Assembly (NCBI RefSeq): GCF_011758655.1
Contig: NZ_JAAMPA010000001.1
Location: 1,488,001 to 1,552,000 of the forward strand
Direction: 5' to 3'
Length of the DNA: 64,000 nt
Source of the DNA: Modestobacter marinus
GTDB taxonomy: Bacteria; Actinomycetota; Actinomycetes; Mycobacteriales; Geodermatophilaceae
Of the stretch, positions 1 to 7,935 are shown piece by piece (the stretch's first letter is position 1; each line of letters begins with the position of its first letter). The notes under the pieces were generated by a model that saw only the letters and a program-made list of their open reading frames with translations, was not told the origin of the DNA and did no database searches. A program made the translations under genes and the position numbers.

Positions 1-8
1 GCGGTCAT
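1..8 (-). CDS. First codons of the next operon gene (probably lutB), cut by the window edge
   Basis: An ATG on the minus strand at 8-6 overlaps the TGA of the lutA-like gene (7-5) in an ATGA arrangement, the usual spacing in this window for translationally coupled genes. Only ATG-ACC-GC is visible. In lut operons the gene after lutA encodes the iron-sulfur protein LutB, so that is the expected product. This is inferred from context only. Confidence 0.35.
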
Positions 9-778
9 GCCGACACCGCCGGCTTCGTCGTCTGGTCGGGGGTCACGGCTTCCTCCGTCGAGGCGAGGATCTCGGCCAGGTGCACCGTGCGGGTGCCGGC
101 CCGGAGCCGGGAGAGGCCGCCGCCGATGTGCATCAGGCAGGAGGCGTCGCCGGCGGTGCAGACCTCGGCGTGCGTGCCGAGGACGTTGGCCATCTTGTCG
201 GTGAGCATCGCGGTCGAGGTGTCGGCGTTCTTCACCGCGAAGGTGCCGCCGAAGCCGCAGCACTGCTCGGCGCCGGGCAGCTCCACCAGCTCCAGCCCGC
301 GCACCGCGCGCAGCAGATGCAGCGGCGCCTCGCCCACCTTCAGCAGCCGCAGCGAGTGGCAGGTCGGGTGGTAGGTGACCCGGTGCGGGTAGTAGGCGCC
401 GACGTCGGTCACCCCCAGCACGTCGACCAGGAACTGGGACAGCTCGTAGGTGCGCCCGGCCAGCTCCTCCGCCTCCTCGGCCAGCCGGTGCTCCCCGGCC
501 CGGCGGGCGACGGCGGCCTGCTGGTGGTGGATGGAGGCCACGCACGACCCGGACGGCGCCACGATCGCCTCCGCGCCGGCGAAGGCCCGCACGTGGTTGG
601 CGACGATCGGCACCGCCTCCCGGCGGTAGCCGGTGTTGACGTGCATCTGCCCGCAGCAGGACTGCCCCGGCGGCACGACGACCTCGTGCCCCAGCCGTTG
701 CAGCAGCGTGGCGGTGGCCCGGGCCACCGAGGGGGTCAGGGTGTCCACCAGGCAGGTGGCGAAGAGCGCGACCTTCAC
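5..778 (-). CDS. lutA: LutA-type (Fe-S)-binding protein, lactate utilisation
   Basis: This 257-residue protein has two cysteine-rich CCG-type domains, the architecture of LutA/YkgE. The CCG triplets are at residues 41-43 (SCCGQ) and 173-175 (EQCCGFGG), and HPTCH around residue 140 supplies a further conserved cysteine. In Bacillus, LutA works with LutB and LutC to oxidise L-lactate to pyruvate in the cytoplasm, passing electrons through iron-sulfur centres. The start is a GTG. The gene lies 15 nt after the LacI regulator on the same strand and its stop overlaps a following ATG, so it is the second gene of an operon. Next to rhamnose genes its likely job is to consume the L-lactate made from lactaldehyde. 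GlcF-like proteins share this domain, but lack of an N-terminal ferredoxin region and the short length favour LutA. Confidence 0.85.
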   Translation of the reverse strand: MKVALFATCLVDTLTPSVARATATLLQRLGHEVVVPPGQSCCGQMHVNTGYRREAVPIVANHVRAFAGAEAIVAPSGSCVASIHHQQAAVARRAGEHRLAEEAEELAGRTYELSQFLVDVLGVTDVGAYYPHRVTYHPTCHSLRLLKVGEAPLHLLRAVRGLELVELPGAEQCCGFGGTFAVKNADTSTAMLTDKMANVLGTHAEVCTAGDASCLMHIGGGLSRLRAGTRTVHLAEILASTEEAVTPDQTTKPAVSA

Positions 779-793
779 GGGCGGCTCCTCCTC

Positions 794-1828
794 TCAGCTC
801 GCGACGGTCGGGCGGAGTCGCCGGACCATGCTGGACTCGCGGACGACGAGCGTCGGCTCGAAGACGGGTTGGTCGTGCTGGTGGCCCTCGGCTGCAGCCT
901 CGTCCAGCAGCAGCTCCGCCGCTCGGCGGCCCAGTTCCTGGCGGGGCTTGCGGACCGAGGTCAGCGGGACGGCGGCGGCTGCGGCGTAGTCGATGTCGTC
1001 GTAGCCGACGATGGCGAGGTCGTCAGGGACCCGGACGCGGTGGCGCACCATCTCCTGGAGCACGCCCATCGCCAGCAGGTCGTTGGCGCAGACCGCGGCG
1101 GTGGGGCGCAGCCCGGCGGGGAGCCCGAGGAGACGGGCCGCCGCCTCGCGGCCGCCGGCCACGGTGAGCGTCTCCGGGGTGACCACGGTGAGGGCGTCGT
1201 CGGAGCCGGTGCCCTCGCGGACGGCGGCGACGACCCCCCGGTAGCGCTCCTGCAGCTGGGGCAGGCCGCCCGGGCCGCCGATGAACGCGATCCGGCGGTG
1301 CCCGCGTTCGAGCAGGTGGTCGGCGGCCAGCCGGCCACCGAGGACGTCGTCCACGGCCACGGCGCACTGGTCGGGACCGGGCGCGCGGCGGTCCAGCAGC
1401 ACCACCGGCACACCGCGCTGCCGGAGCGTCTCGATCTGCGGGGACAGCTCCGCGGTCGGGGCGAGCACGACGCCCCGCACCCGCTGCTCGGTGAGCACCT
1501 CCAGGTGGGCGGCCTCCCTGGCCGGCTGACCGTCGGAGTTGCACAGCACCACCGACAGGCCCTGCGCGTTGGCCGCCTCCTCCACCCCGCGGGCGACGTC
1601 GGTGAAGAACGGGTTGGCGATGTCGAGGACGACCAGCCCGATCGTGCGGCTGCGGCCGGCCCGGAGGTGGCGGGCGGACTCGTTGCGCACGAAGCCCAGC
1701 GCGGTGATCGCGCTCAGCACCCGCTCCCGGGTGGCCGGGCTGACCGAGTCGGGTCGGTTGAGGACGTTGCTGACCGTGCCGACCGAGACGCCGGCGTGGA
1801 CGGCGACGTCCCGGATGCTGGCGGTCAG
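794..1828 (-). CDS. LacI-family transcriptional regulator of the rhamnose/lactate genes
   Basis: The N-terminal helix-turn-helix (SIRDVAVHAGVSVGTVSNVL, about residues 4-23) is classical LacI, followed by a periplasmic-binding-protein-like effector domain (SRTIGLVV onward; GYDDIDYA near the end). The length, about 344 residues, is normal. No ATG, GTG or TTG exists in frame between the upstream stop codon (TAG, 1882-1880) and the end of the HTH, so the start must be non-canonical. A CTG at 1828 has GAGGGGG 5 nt upstream and is my choice. The gene is divergent from the rhamnose enzyme operon, with a LacI-type operator between them, and precedes lutA by 15 nt. It probably represses both directions, with rhamnose or a derivative as inducer. 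The effector is inferred. Confidence 0.85.
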   Translation of the reverse strand: MTASIRDVAVHAGVSVGTVSNVLNRPDSVSPATRERVLSAITALGFVRNESARHLRAGRSRTIGLVVLDIANPFFTDVARGVEEAANAQGLSVVLCNSDGQPAREAAHLEVLTEQRVRGVVLAPTAELSPQIETLRQRGVPVVLLDRRAPGPDQCAVAVDDVLGGRLAADHLLERGHRRIAFIGGPGGLPQLQERYRGVVAAVREGTGSDDALTVVTPETLTVAGGREAAARLLGLPAGLRPTAAVCANDLLAMGVLQEMVRHRVRVPDDLAIVGYDDIDYAAAAAVPLTSVRKPRQELGRRAAELLLDEAAAEGHQHDQPVFEPTLVVRESSMVRRLRPTVAS

Positions 1829-1878
1829 CGCTGCCCCCTCGGTTCCCGGCCGGCCCGTTGACCGCTCGCACCCAGCAT
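1825..1878 (-). other. Possible 17-codon leader peptide overlapping the LacI CTG start
   Basis: An ATG at 1878 opens a 17-codon reading frame whose TGA (1827-1825) overlaps the proposed CTG start of the LacI gene as CTGA. This would allow translational coupling of an otherwise weak start. It may be coincidence: the frame is GC-rich and encodes no recognisable peptide. Confidence 0.2.
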
Positions 1879-1901
1879 CCTACTGTGGCCCACAGCACCT
1901 G

Positions 1902-1913
1902 TGAATCGTTTCA
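1902..1913. promoter_or_regulatory. LacI-family operator TGAATCGTTTCA
   Basis: The 12-mer TGAATCGTTTCA is a near-perfect dyad with the central CG step typical of LacI/GalR operators (only one pair is unsymmetrical). It lies in the 99-bp gap between the divergent LacI gene and the mutarotase gene, 14 nt upstream of the mutarotase GTG. It is well placed to block the plus-strand promoter and to autoregulate the LacI/lut operon. Confidence 0.65.
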
Positions 1914-1927
1914 GCCGAGGAGGGTCC

Positions 1928-2287
1928 GTGCCCCGCGTCTGCTTCACCCTCCAGGTCCGACCCGACCGGCTCGCGGAGTACCGCGAGCGGCACGCCGCCG
2001 TCTGGCCGGAGATGCTCCGCGCCCTCCGGGACGCCGGCTGGCGCGACTACCAGCTCTTCCTCCGTGACGACGGCCTGCTCGTCGGCACGGTCGTGACCGA
2101 GGACCTCGACGCCGCGCAGGCCGCCGTGGACGCCGCCGGGGTGAGCGCCCGCTGGGAGGCGGAGATGGCGCCCTTCTTCGAGACCGGGGACGGCCGCGGC
2201 AAGTCCTCCCTCGACCTCGTCTTCGACCTCGACGCCCAGCTGCGGGCCGCCGGGGAGCACACCACCACGAACGGAGAGACCCCGTGA
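1928..2287 (+). CDS. rhaM: L-rhamnose mutarotase
   Basis: This 119-residue protein interconverts alpha- and beta-L-rhamnose so the isomerase receives its preferred anomer. It matches the RhaM/YiiL/RhaU family closely. Tyr18, His22 and Trp76, described as active-site residues in the E. coli protein, fall at the same positions here (Y18, H22, W76). The GTG at 1928 is preferred over one at 1901 because GAGGAGGG lies just upstream and residue numbering then matches the family. It is the first gene of the plus-strand enzyme operon. Its TGA overlaps the GTG of the isomerase gene (GTGA), implying translational coupling. A LacI operator precedes it. Confidence 0.93.
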   Translation: MPRVCFTLQVRPDRLAEYRERHAAVWPEMLRALRDAGWRDYQLFLRDDGLLVGTVVTEDLDAAQAAVDAAGVSARWEAEMAPFFETGDGRGKSSLDLVFDLDAQLRAAGEHTTTNGETP

Positions 2288-3468
2288 CCGACCCCCGCGC
2301 CCGAGAACTCCGCGCCCGCGCCCTCGAGGCGCTGGCCCAGCAGACGATCGAGCTGCCCTCCTGGGCGTTCGGAAACGCCGGCACCCGGTTCAAGGTCTTC
2401 AGCACCCCCGGCGTCCCCCGCGACCCGTTCGAGAAGATCAGCGACGCCGCCGTCGTCCACCGCTACACCGGGGCCGCCCCGCGGGTCTCGCTGCACATCC
2501 CGTGGGACCTGGTCGACGACTTCGGCAAGCTCGCCCAGCACGCCGCCGAGGAGGGCGTGTCGATCGGTGCGATCAACTCGAACCTGTTCCAGGCCGACGA
2601 GTACAAGCTCGGCTCGCTGACCCACGCCGACCCGGCCGTGCGGGCCAAGGCCGTGGCCCACCACGTGCAGTGCATCGACGTCATGCGGGCCACCGGCTCC
2701 ACCGACCTGAAGATCTGGCTGCCCGACGGCACCAACTACCCCGGTCAGGACGACATCCGCGACCGCCAGGAGCGGCTCGCGGAGTCACTGCAGCAGATCT
2801 ACGCCGAGCTCGACCCCGGGCACCGGCTGATCCTGGAGTACAAGTTCTACGAGCCGTACTTCTACACGATGGACATCCCCGACTGGGGCACCTCGCTGCT
2901 GCACTGCCTGGCCCTGGGCGAGCAGGCGAAGGTCGTGCTGGACACCGGCCACCACGCGCCGAACACCAACATCGAGTTCATCGTCGCCCAGCTGCTGCGG
3001 GTCGGCCGGCTCGGTGCCTTCGACTTCAACTCCCGCTTCTACGGGGACGACGACCTGATCGTCGGCGCGGCCGACCCGTTCCAGCTGTTCCGGATCATGA
3101 ACGAGATCGTCCGGGCCGACGCGCTCCGGCCGGACTCCGGCGTCAACTTCATGCTCGACCAGTGCCACAACATCGAGGAGAAGATCCCCGGCCAGATCCG
3201 GTCGGTGATGAACGTCCAGGAGGCCACCGCGAAGGCGCTGCTGGTCGACCGCGAGGCGCTGCGGGCCGCCCAGCAGTCCGGTGACGTGCTCGGCGCCAAC
3301 GGTGTGCTGATGGACGCCTACAACACCGACGTCCGCCCGCTGCTCGCCGAGCTGCGCGAGTCGAAGGGCCTGGCCGGCGACCCCTACCGGGCCTACGCCG
3401 CCTCCGGGCACCAGGAGCAGATCGCCACCGAGCGCGTCGGGGGCCAGCAGGCCTCCTGGGGCGCCTGA
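2284..3468 (+). CDS. rhaI: L-rhamnose isomerase
   Basis: The 394-residue product belongs to the RhaI type found in Gram-positives and rhizobia/pseudomonads (TIM-barrel xylose-isomerase-like fold), not the E. coli RhaA type. It converts L-rhamnose to L-rhamnulose using divalent metal. Recognisable stretches are SWAFGNAGTRFKVF near the N-terminus, DTGHH at about residue 220 and DFNSRFYGDDD at about 247-257, which contribute metal and substrate ligands in this family. The GTG start overlaps the mutarotase stop by four bases. It is followed after 19 nt, containing a GGAGGA ribosome-binding site, by the aldolase-dehydrogenase gene. Confidence 0.92.
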   Translation: MTDPRARELRARALEALAQQTIELPSWAFGNAGTRFKVFSTPGVPRDPFEKISDAAVVHRYTGAAPRVSLHIPWDLVDDFGKLAQHAAEEGVSIGAINSNLFQADEYKLGSLTHADPAVRAKAVAHHVQCIDVMRATGSTDLKIWLPDGTNYPGQDDIRDRQERLAESLQQIYAELDPGHRLILEYKFYEPYFYTMDIPDWGTSLLHCLALGEQAKVVLDTGHHAPNTNIEFIVAQLLRVGRLGAFDFNSRFYGDDDLIVGAADPFQLFRIMNEIVRADALRPDSGVNFMLDQCHNIEEKIPGQIRSVMNVQEATAKALLVDREALRAAQQSGDVLGANGVLMDAYNTDVRPLLAELRESKGLAGDPYRAYAASGHQEQIATERVGGQQASWGA

Positions 3469-3487
3469 ACAACTGGAGGACGACGAG

Positions 3488-5524
3488 ATGACGAACCCCG
3501 TGGTCAGTGACCTGCTCGCCCGCAGCAACCGCCTCGGCGCGGACCCGCGGAACACCAACTACGCCGGCGGCAACACCTCCGCCGCCGGCACCGACACCGA
3601 CCCGGTCACCGGGCAGCCGGTCGAGCTGCTCTGGGTGAAGGGCTCCGGCGGCGACCTCGGCACGCTCACCGAGCCCGGCCTGGCGGTGCTGCGGCTGGAC
3701 CGGCTGCGCTCGCTGGTCGACGTCTACCCCGGCGTCGACCGGGAGGACGAGATGGTCGCCGCCTTCGACCACTGCGCGTTCGGCCGCGGCGGGGCCGCGC
3801 CCTCGATCGACACCGCGATGCACGGGCTGGTCCGCGCCGCGCACGTCGACCACCTGCACCCCGACTCCGGCATCGCCCTGGCCACCGCGGCCGACGGCGA
3901 GGCGCTGACCCGGGAGTGCTTCGGCGACCGGGTGGTCTGGGTGCCGTGGCGCCGTCCCGGCTTCCAGCTCGGCCTGGACATCGCCGCCATCGCCGAGAAG
4001 AACCCGCAGGCCATCGGCGCCGTCCTGGGCGGGCACGGGATCACCGCCTGGGCCGACACCAGCGAGCAGTGCGAGGCCAACAGCCTGGAGATCATCCGGA
4101 CGGCGGAGCAGTTCCTCACCGACCGCGGCCGTCCGCAGCCCTTCGGCGCCCCGCTGCCCGGGTACGAGGCGCTGCCGGAGGCCGAGCGCCGGGCACGGGC
4201 GGCGGCGCTGCTGCCCGTCGTCCGTGGGCTGGCCAGCACCGACAAGCCGCAGGTCGGGCACTACACCGACACCGACGTGGTGCTGGACTTCCTGGCGTCG
4301 AGCGAGCACCCGCGGCTGGCCGCGCTGGGCACCTCCTGCCCCGACCACTTCCTGCGCACCAAGGTGCGTCCGCTGGTGGTCGACCTGCCGGCGTCCGCCC
4401 CGGTCGAGGACGTCGTCGCCCGGCTCGAGGAGCTGCACGAGGCCTACCGCGCCGACTACGCGGCCTACTACGACCGGCACGCGAGCCCGGACTCCCCGCC
4501 GATGCGCGGCGCGGACCCGGCGATCGTGCTGGTGCCCGGCGTCGGGATGTTCAGCTTCGGCGCCAACAAGCAGACCGCCCGGGTCGCCGGTGAGTTCTAC
4601 GTCAACGCGATCAACGTGATGCGCGGCGCCGAGGCGGTGTCGACCTACGCCCCGATCGACGAGAGCGAGAAGTTCCGGATCGAGTACTGGGCGCTGGAGG
4701 AGGCCAAGCTCGCCCGGATGCCGAAGCCCAAGCCGCTGGCCACCCGGGTCGCGCTGGTCACCGGCGCGGCCAGCGGGATCGGCAAGGCCATCGCCCAGCG
4801 GCTGGCCGCCGAGGGCGCCTGCGTCGTCGTCGCCGACCTCGACCTGGCCAAGGCCACCGAGGCCGCCGCGGAGATCGGCTCGGCCGACGTCGCGGTGGGC
4901 GTGGCCGCCGACGTGAGCGACGCGGAGGCGGTGGCCGCGGCGTTCCGGGCGGCCGTGCTCGCCTTCGGCGGGGTCGACCTGGTGGTCAACAACGCCGGGC
5001 TGTCGATCTCCAAGCCGCTGCTGGAGACCACCGAGCAGGACTGGGACCTGCAGCACGACGTGATGGCCAAGGGCTCGTTCCTGGTCTCCCGCGAGGCGGC
5101 CCGGATCATGATCGAGCAGGGGATGGGCGGCGACGTCGTCTACATCTCCAGCAAGAACTCCGTCTTCGCCGGCCCGAGCAACATCGCCTACTCCTCGACC
5201 AAGGCCGACCAGGCCCACCAGGTGCGGCTGCTGGCCGCCGAGCTCGGTGAGCACCAGATCCGGGTCAACGGGATCAACCCCGACGGCGTCGTCCGCGGGT
5301 CGGGGATCTTCGCCGGCGGCTGGGGTGCCAAGCGGGCCGCGGTCTACGGCGTGCCGGAGGAGGAGCTGGGCCAGTTCTACGCCCAGCGCACCCTGCTCAA
5401 GCGCGAGGTGCTGCCCGACCACGTCGCCGACGCCGTGTTCGCGCTGACCGGCGGGGACCTCACCCGGACGACGGGCCTGCACGTCCCGGTCGACTCCGGC
5501 GTGGCCGCCGCGTTCCTGCGATGA
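3488..5524 (+). CDS. rhaEW: Bifunctional rhamnulose-1-phosphate aldolase / L-lactaldehyde dehydrogenase
   Basis: This 678-residue fusion has an N-terminal class II aldolase domain (roughly 1-410; GGNTS at 27-31, metal-ligand region DHLHPDS) and a C-terminal short-chain dehydrogenase (from about 420; TGAASGIG nucleotide-binding motif, catalytic Y568 and K572 in YSSTK). The first half cleaves L-rhamnulose-1-phosphate to dihydroxyacetone phosphate and L-lactaldehyde. The second oxidises lactaldehyde to L-lactate with NAD. The same architecture is known for B. subtilis RhaEW (YuxG). Start ATG at 3488 has GGAGGACGACG before it. The stop overlaps the kinase ATG. Because lactate is the end product, the nearby lutA gene completes the path. 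Confidence 0.93.
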   Translation: MTNPVVSDLLARSNRLGADPRNTNYAGGNTSAAGTDTDPVTGQPVELLWVKGSGGDLGTLTEPGLAVLRLDRLRSLVDVYPGVDREDEMVAAFDHCAFGRGGAAPSIDTAMHGLVRAAHVDHLHPDSGIALATAADGEALTRECFGDRVVWVPWRRPGFQLGLDIAAIAEKNPQAIGAVLGGHGITAWADTSEQCEANSLEIIRTAEQFLTDRGRPQPFGAPLPGYEALPEAERRARAAALLPVVRGLASTDKPQVGHYTDTDVVLDFLASSEHPRLAALGTSCPDHFLRTKVRPLVVDLPASAPVEDVVARLEELHEAYRADYAAYYDRHASPDSPPMRGADPAIVLVPGVGMFSFGANKQTARVAGEFYVNAINVMRGAEAVSTYAPIDESEKFRIEYWALEEAKLARMPKPKPLATRVALVTGAASGIGKAIAQRLAAEGACVVVADLDLAKATEAAAEIGSADVAVGVAADVSDAEAVAAAFRAAVLAFGGVDLVVNNAGLSISKPLLETTEQDWDLQHDVMAKGSFLVSREAARIMIEQGMGGDVVYISSKNSVFAGPSNIAYSSTKADQAHQVRLLAAELGEHQIRVNGINPDGVVRGSGIFAGGWGAKRAAVYGVPEEELGQFYAQRTLLKREVLPDHVADAVFALTGGDLTRTTGLHVPVDSGVAAAFLR

Positions 5525-6954
5525 GCCTGCACGCCGCCGTCGACTTCGGCGCCTCCAGCGGCCGGGTCATGCTCGGCGCCGTCGGCACCGACCATCTGGA
5601 GCTCACCGAGGCCGCCCGCTTCCGGAACGGGGCGGTCCTGGTGCCGCGGGAACGTGGTGCCGCCCTGTACTGGGACATGGTGGGCCTGTGGCGGGAGTCC
5701 CTGACCGGGCTGCAGCGGGTCGCCGAGCTGGCCCGGGCCGCGGGGGAGCCGGTGGCGAGCGTGGGGGTCGCGACGTGGGCGGTGGACTACGGGCTCCTGG
5801 ACGGCGACGGCACGCTGCTCGCCGCGCCCCGGTCCTACCGTGACGCCCGGACCGACGGCGTCGCCGAGCGGCTGCACCAGCGGGTGCCGGCCGCGGAGCT
5901 CTACCGCCGCAACGGCCTGCAGCACCTGCCGTTCACCACGGTCTACCAGCTCCTGGCCGAGCAGGAGGAGTCGTTGCTGGCCTCGGCGCGGAGCCTGCTG
6001 CTGCTGCCGGACCTGGTCGGCTGGTGGCTGTCCGGGCACCGGGGGGCGGAGTCGACCAACGTCTCCACCACCGGGCTGGCCGACGTGCACACCGGCCGCT
6101 GGGCGCCGGACCTGGTCGAGCTGGCCGGGATCGACCCGGCCCTGCTGGCCCCGGAGCACGACCCGGGCGTCGTCCTGGCCGGGCTGCGGCCCGAGGTCGA
6201 GGAGAGCACCGGCCTGGACGGCGCCCGGCTGGTGGCCGTGGGCAGCCACGACACGGCGTCCGCGGTCGTCGGGGTGCCGGCCGCCGACGAGCGGTTCGCC
6301 TACGTCGTGTGCGGCACCTGGTCGCTGGTCGGGGTGGAGCTGGAGGAGCCCGTGCTCACCGAGGCGAGCCTGGCCTCGGGGTTCACCAACGAGCGGGGCG
6401 TCGACGGGCGGATCCGTTACCTGCACAACGTGATGGGGCTGTGGGTCCTGCAGGGCTGCCTGGCCGACTGGGGCCTGGACAGCACGGGCCTCCCGCCGCT
6501 GCTCGCCGCGGCCGGCGACCTGCCGGCCGGTGGGCCGGTCATCGACGTGGACGACCCGGTGTTCCTGCACCCGGGACCGATGGTCAGCCGGGTGCAGCGG
6601 GCCTGCGAGGCCGCCGGGCAGCCGGTGCCGACCGAGCGGCCGGCCGTGGTCCGGTGCGTGCTGGACAGCCTGGCCGGCGCGTTCGCGCGGGCGGTCGAGG
6701 ACGCGGTGCGGCTGTCCGGCCGGGACGTCGACGTGGTCCACGTCGTCGGCGGTGGAGCGCAGAACGCCCTGCTGTGCCAGCTCACCGCCGACGCCTGCGG
6801 GCGGCCGGTGCTGGCCGGCCCGGTGGAGGCGACCGCGCTGGGCAACGTGCTGGTCCAGGCCCGGGCCGCCGGCACGGTCACCGGTGGGCTGGAGGACCTG
6901 CGGGCGCTGGTGGCGAAGACGGCGGAGCTGGTCCGGTACGTCCCGGGGCGCTGA
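5521..6954 (+). CDS. rhaB: Rhamnulokinase (FGGY family)
   Basis: The 477-residue product phosphorylates L-rhamnulose at C1 with ATP. The N-terminal FGGY fold shows VDFGASSGRVM (residues 5-15), and the C-terminal half shows the nucleotide-binding stretch HVVGGGAQN followed by GPVEATALGN, both typical of RhaB. Length fits the family. Its ATG overlaps the previous TGA as ATGA, making it the last gene of the rhaM-rhaI-rhaEW-rhaB operon. A hairpin begins inside its stop codon. Confidence 0.92.
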   Translation: MSLHAAVDFGASSGRVMLGAVGTDHLELTEAARFRNGAVLVPRERGAALYWDMVGLWRESLTGLQRVAELARAAGEPVASVGVATWAVDYGLLDGDGTLLAAPRSYRDARTDGVAERLHQRVPAAELYRRNGLQHLPFTTVYQLLAEQEESLLASARSLLLLPDLVGWWLSGHRGAESTNVSTTGLADVHTGRWAPDLVELAGIDPALLAPEHDPGVVLAGLRPEVEESTGLDGARLVAVGSHDTASAVVGVPAADERFAYVVCGTWSLVGVELEEPVLTEASLASGFTNERGVDGRIRYLHNVMGLWVLQGCLADWGLDSTGLPPLLAAAGDLPAGGPVIDVDDPVFLHPGPMVSRVQRACEAAGQPVPTERPAVVRCVLDSLAGAFARAVEDAVRLSGRDVDVVHVVGGGAQNALLCQLTADACGRPVLAGPVEATALGNVLVQARAAGTVTGGLEDLRALVAKTAELVRYVPGR

Positions 6955-6978
6955 GCCCCGCCCCGAGGGCGGGGCTCA
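6952..6978. terminator. Bidirectional hairpin between rhaB and the epimerase gene
   Basis: TGAGCCCCGCCC (6952-6963) pairs perfectly with GGGCGGGGCTCA (6967-6978) across a 3-nt loop. It includes the rhaB stop codon and sits between two convergent operons 32 nt apart. No T-run follows, as is common in high-GC actinobacteria. Confidence 0.6.
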
Positions 6979-6986
6979 GGCCCGCG

Positions 6987-7877
6987 TCAGCCCTGTGCCC
7001 CGCCCCGCCGGGCCGCCGCCTCGGCCAGCCCGGCCTTGGTGAACGCCAGCGCGTCCCGGGCCAGGGCGTGGTTGTCGGTCCACAGGTTGCGCCAGATCGC
7101 CAGGTCGTTGGAGAGCGTCCGGTGCACGACCTCGGAGGAGAACGACTCGAAGGTGGCGATCCCCTCGTAGCCGACCTCGTCGAGGGCGCCGAAGAACTCC
7201 GGCCACGGGATGGAGCCGGTGCCCAGCGCGCCGCGGTGGGACTCCCCGATGTGGACGTAGCCGAGCCGCCCGGCCGCCGAGGCCGCCCGCACCGCCTCGG
7301 TGAACGAGTGCTCCTCGATGTTCATGTGGTACGTGTCCAGGTGCGCCATCACGTTGGGCCGGTCGACCACGGCGATGAAGTCCAGCGTCTCCTGGGTGGT
7401 GTTGATGATGTTGGTCTCGTACCGGTTGCAGAACTCCAGGGCGACGGTGATGCCCGACTCGGCCGCCTTGTCCGCCAGCCAGGCGATCGTCTCCTGGGAG
7501 TTGGCGCGGCCCCGTTCGGTCGCCGGGGCGTCGTACTTGCCGAGCTTGGAGTACAGCACCCCGCACAGGGTGGTGCCGCCGCTGTCGCGCAGGACGCCCA
7601 GCGCGGCGGCCAGCCGCTCCCGGCCGCGGGCCACCACCGCCGGGTCCTCGCTGGACACGTCGGTGTCCGCGCTCAGGCCCAGCGAGGCGCTCACCCGCAG
7701 CCCGTGCTCCTGCAGCAGCCCGGCGGTCATGTCCGCGTCGAACCCGCTGGGGTCGATCGGGGCGATCTCGATCAGGTCGTAGCCGGCCTCGGCGGTGGCG
7801 GCGATGGCGCGGCGCGCCTCCTCCGGCGTCCAGCTGCCGGTCCAGACCAGGGCGTGCACACCGTGGGTGACGGTCAT
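6987..7877 (-). CDS. Sugar 3-epimerase of the D-tagatose/D-psicose 3-epimerase type
   Basis: This 296-residue TIM-barrel protein has the full metal set of D-psicose/D-tagatose 3-epimerases: E148 in LEFCNRYE, D181 in HLDTYHMN, H209 in HIGESHRG and E244 in FESF. These are almost the same positions as E150, D183, H209 and E244 in the Agrobacterium enzyme. Enzymes of this family epimerise C3 of free ketohexoses. The ATG has GAGAGGAC upstream. It is the last gene of the rhaS-rhaT-rhaP-rhaQ operon, 58 nt after rhaQ. A role on L-rhamnulose or another 6-deoxy-ketose is plausible but inferred; hydroxypyruvate isomerase-like activity is the main alternative. Confidence 0.8.
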   Translation of the reverse strand: MTVTHGVHALVWTGSWTPEEARRAIAATAEAGYDLIEIAPIDPSGFDADMTAGLLQEHGLRVSASLGLSADTDVSSEDPAVVARGRERLAAALGVLRDSGGTTLCGVLYSKLGKYDAPATERGRANSQETIAWLADKAAESGITVALEFCNRYETNIINTTQETLDFIAVVDRPNVMAHLDTYHMNIEEHSFTEAVRAASAAGRLGYVHIGESHRGALGTGSIPWPEFFGALDEVGYEGIATFESFSSEVVHRTLSNDLAIWRNLWTDNHALARDALAFTKAGLAEAAARRGGAQG

Positions 7878-7935
7878 GGGGTCCTCTCTCCGTGCCCCGG
7901 TCCCGGGGCACTGTCAGGCGGTGGGGGCTGCGGAG

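Noticed and set aside
1723-1828. Treating the LacI gene as a truncated regulator starting at 1720
   Set aside because: The preceding codons encode a perfect LacI helix-turn-helix in frame, so the gene is intact with a non-canonical start.
80-1861. Plus-strand open frame of about 590 codons opposite lutA and the LacI gene
   Set aside because: It is a high-GC shadow: its translation is low-complexity Gly/Ala/Arg/His without any domain, while the minus-strand frames encode clear LutA and LacI proteins.
3149-5482. Minus-strand open frame of about 770 codons opposite rhaI and the aldolase fusion
   Set aside because: No recognisable domain and biased composition; the plus strand carries well-conserved rhamnose enzymes.
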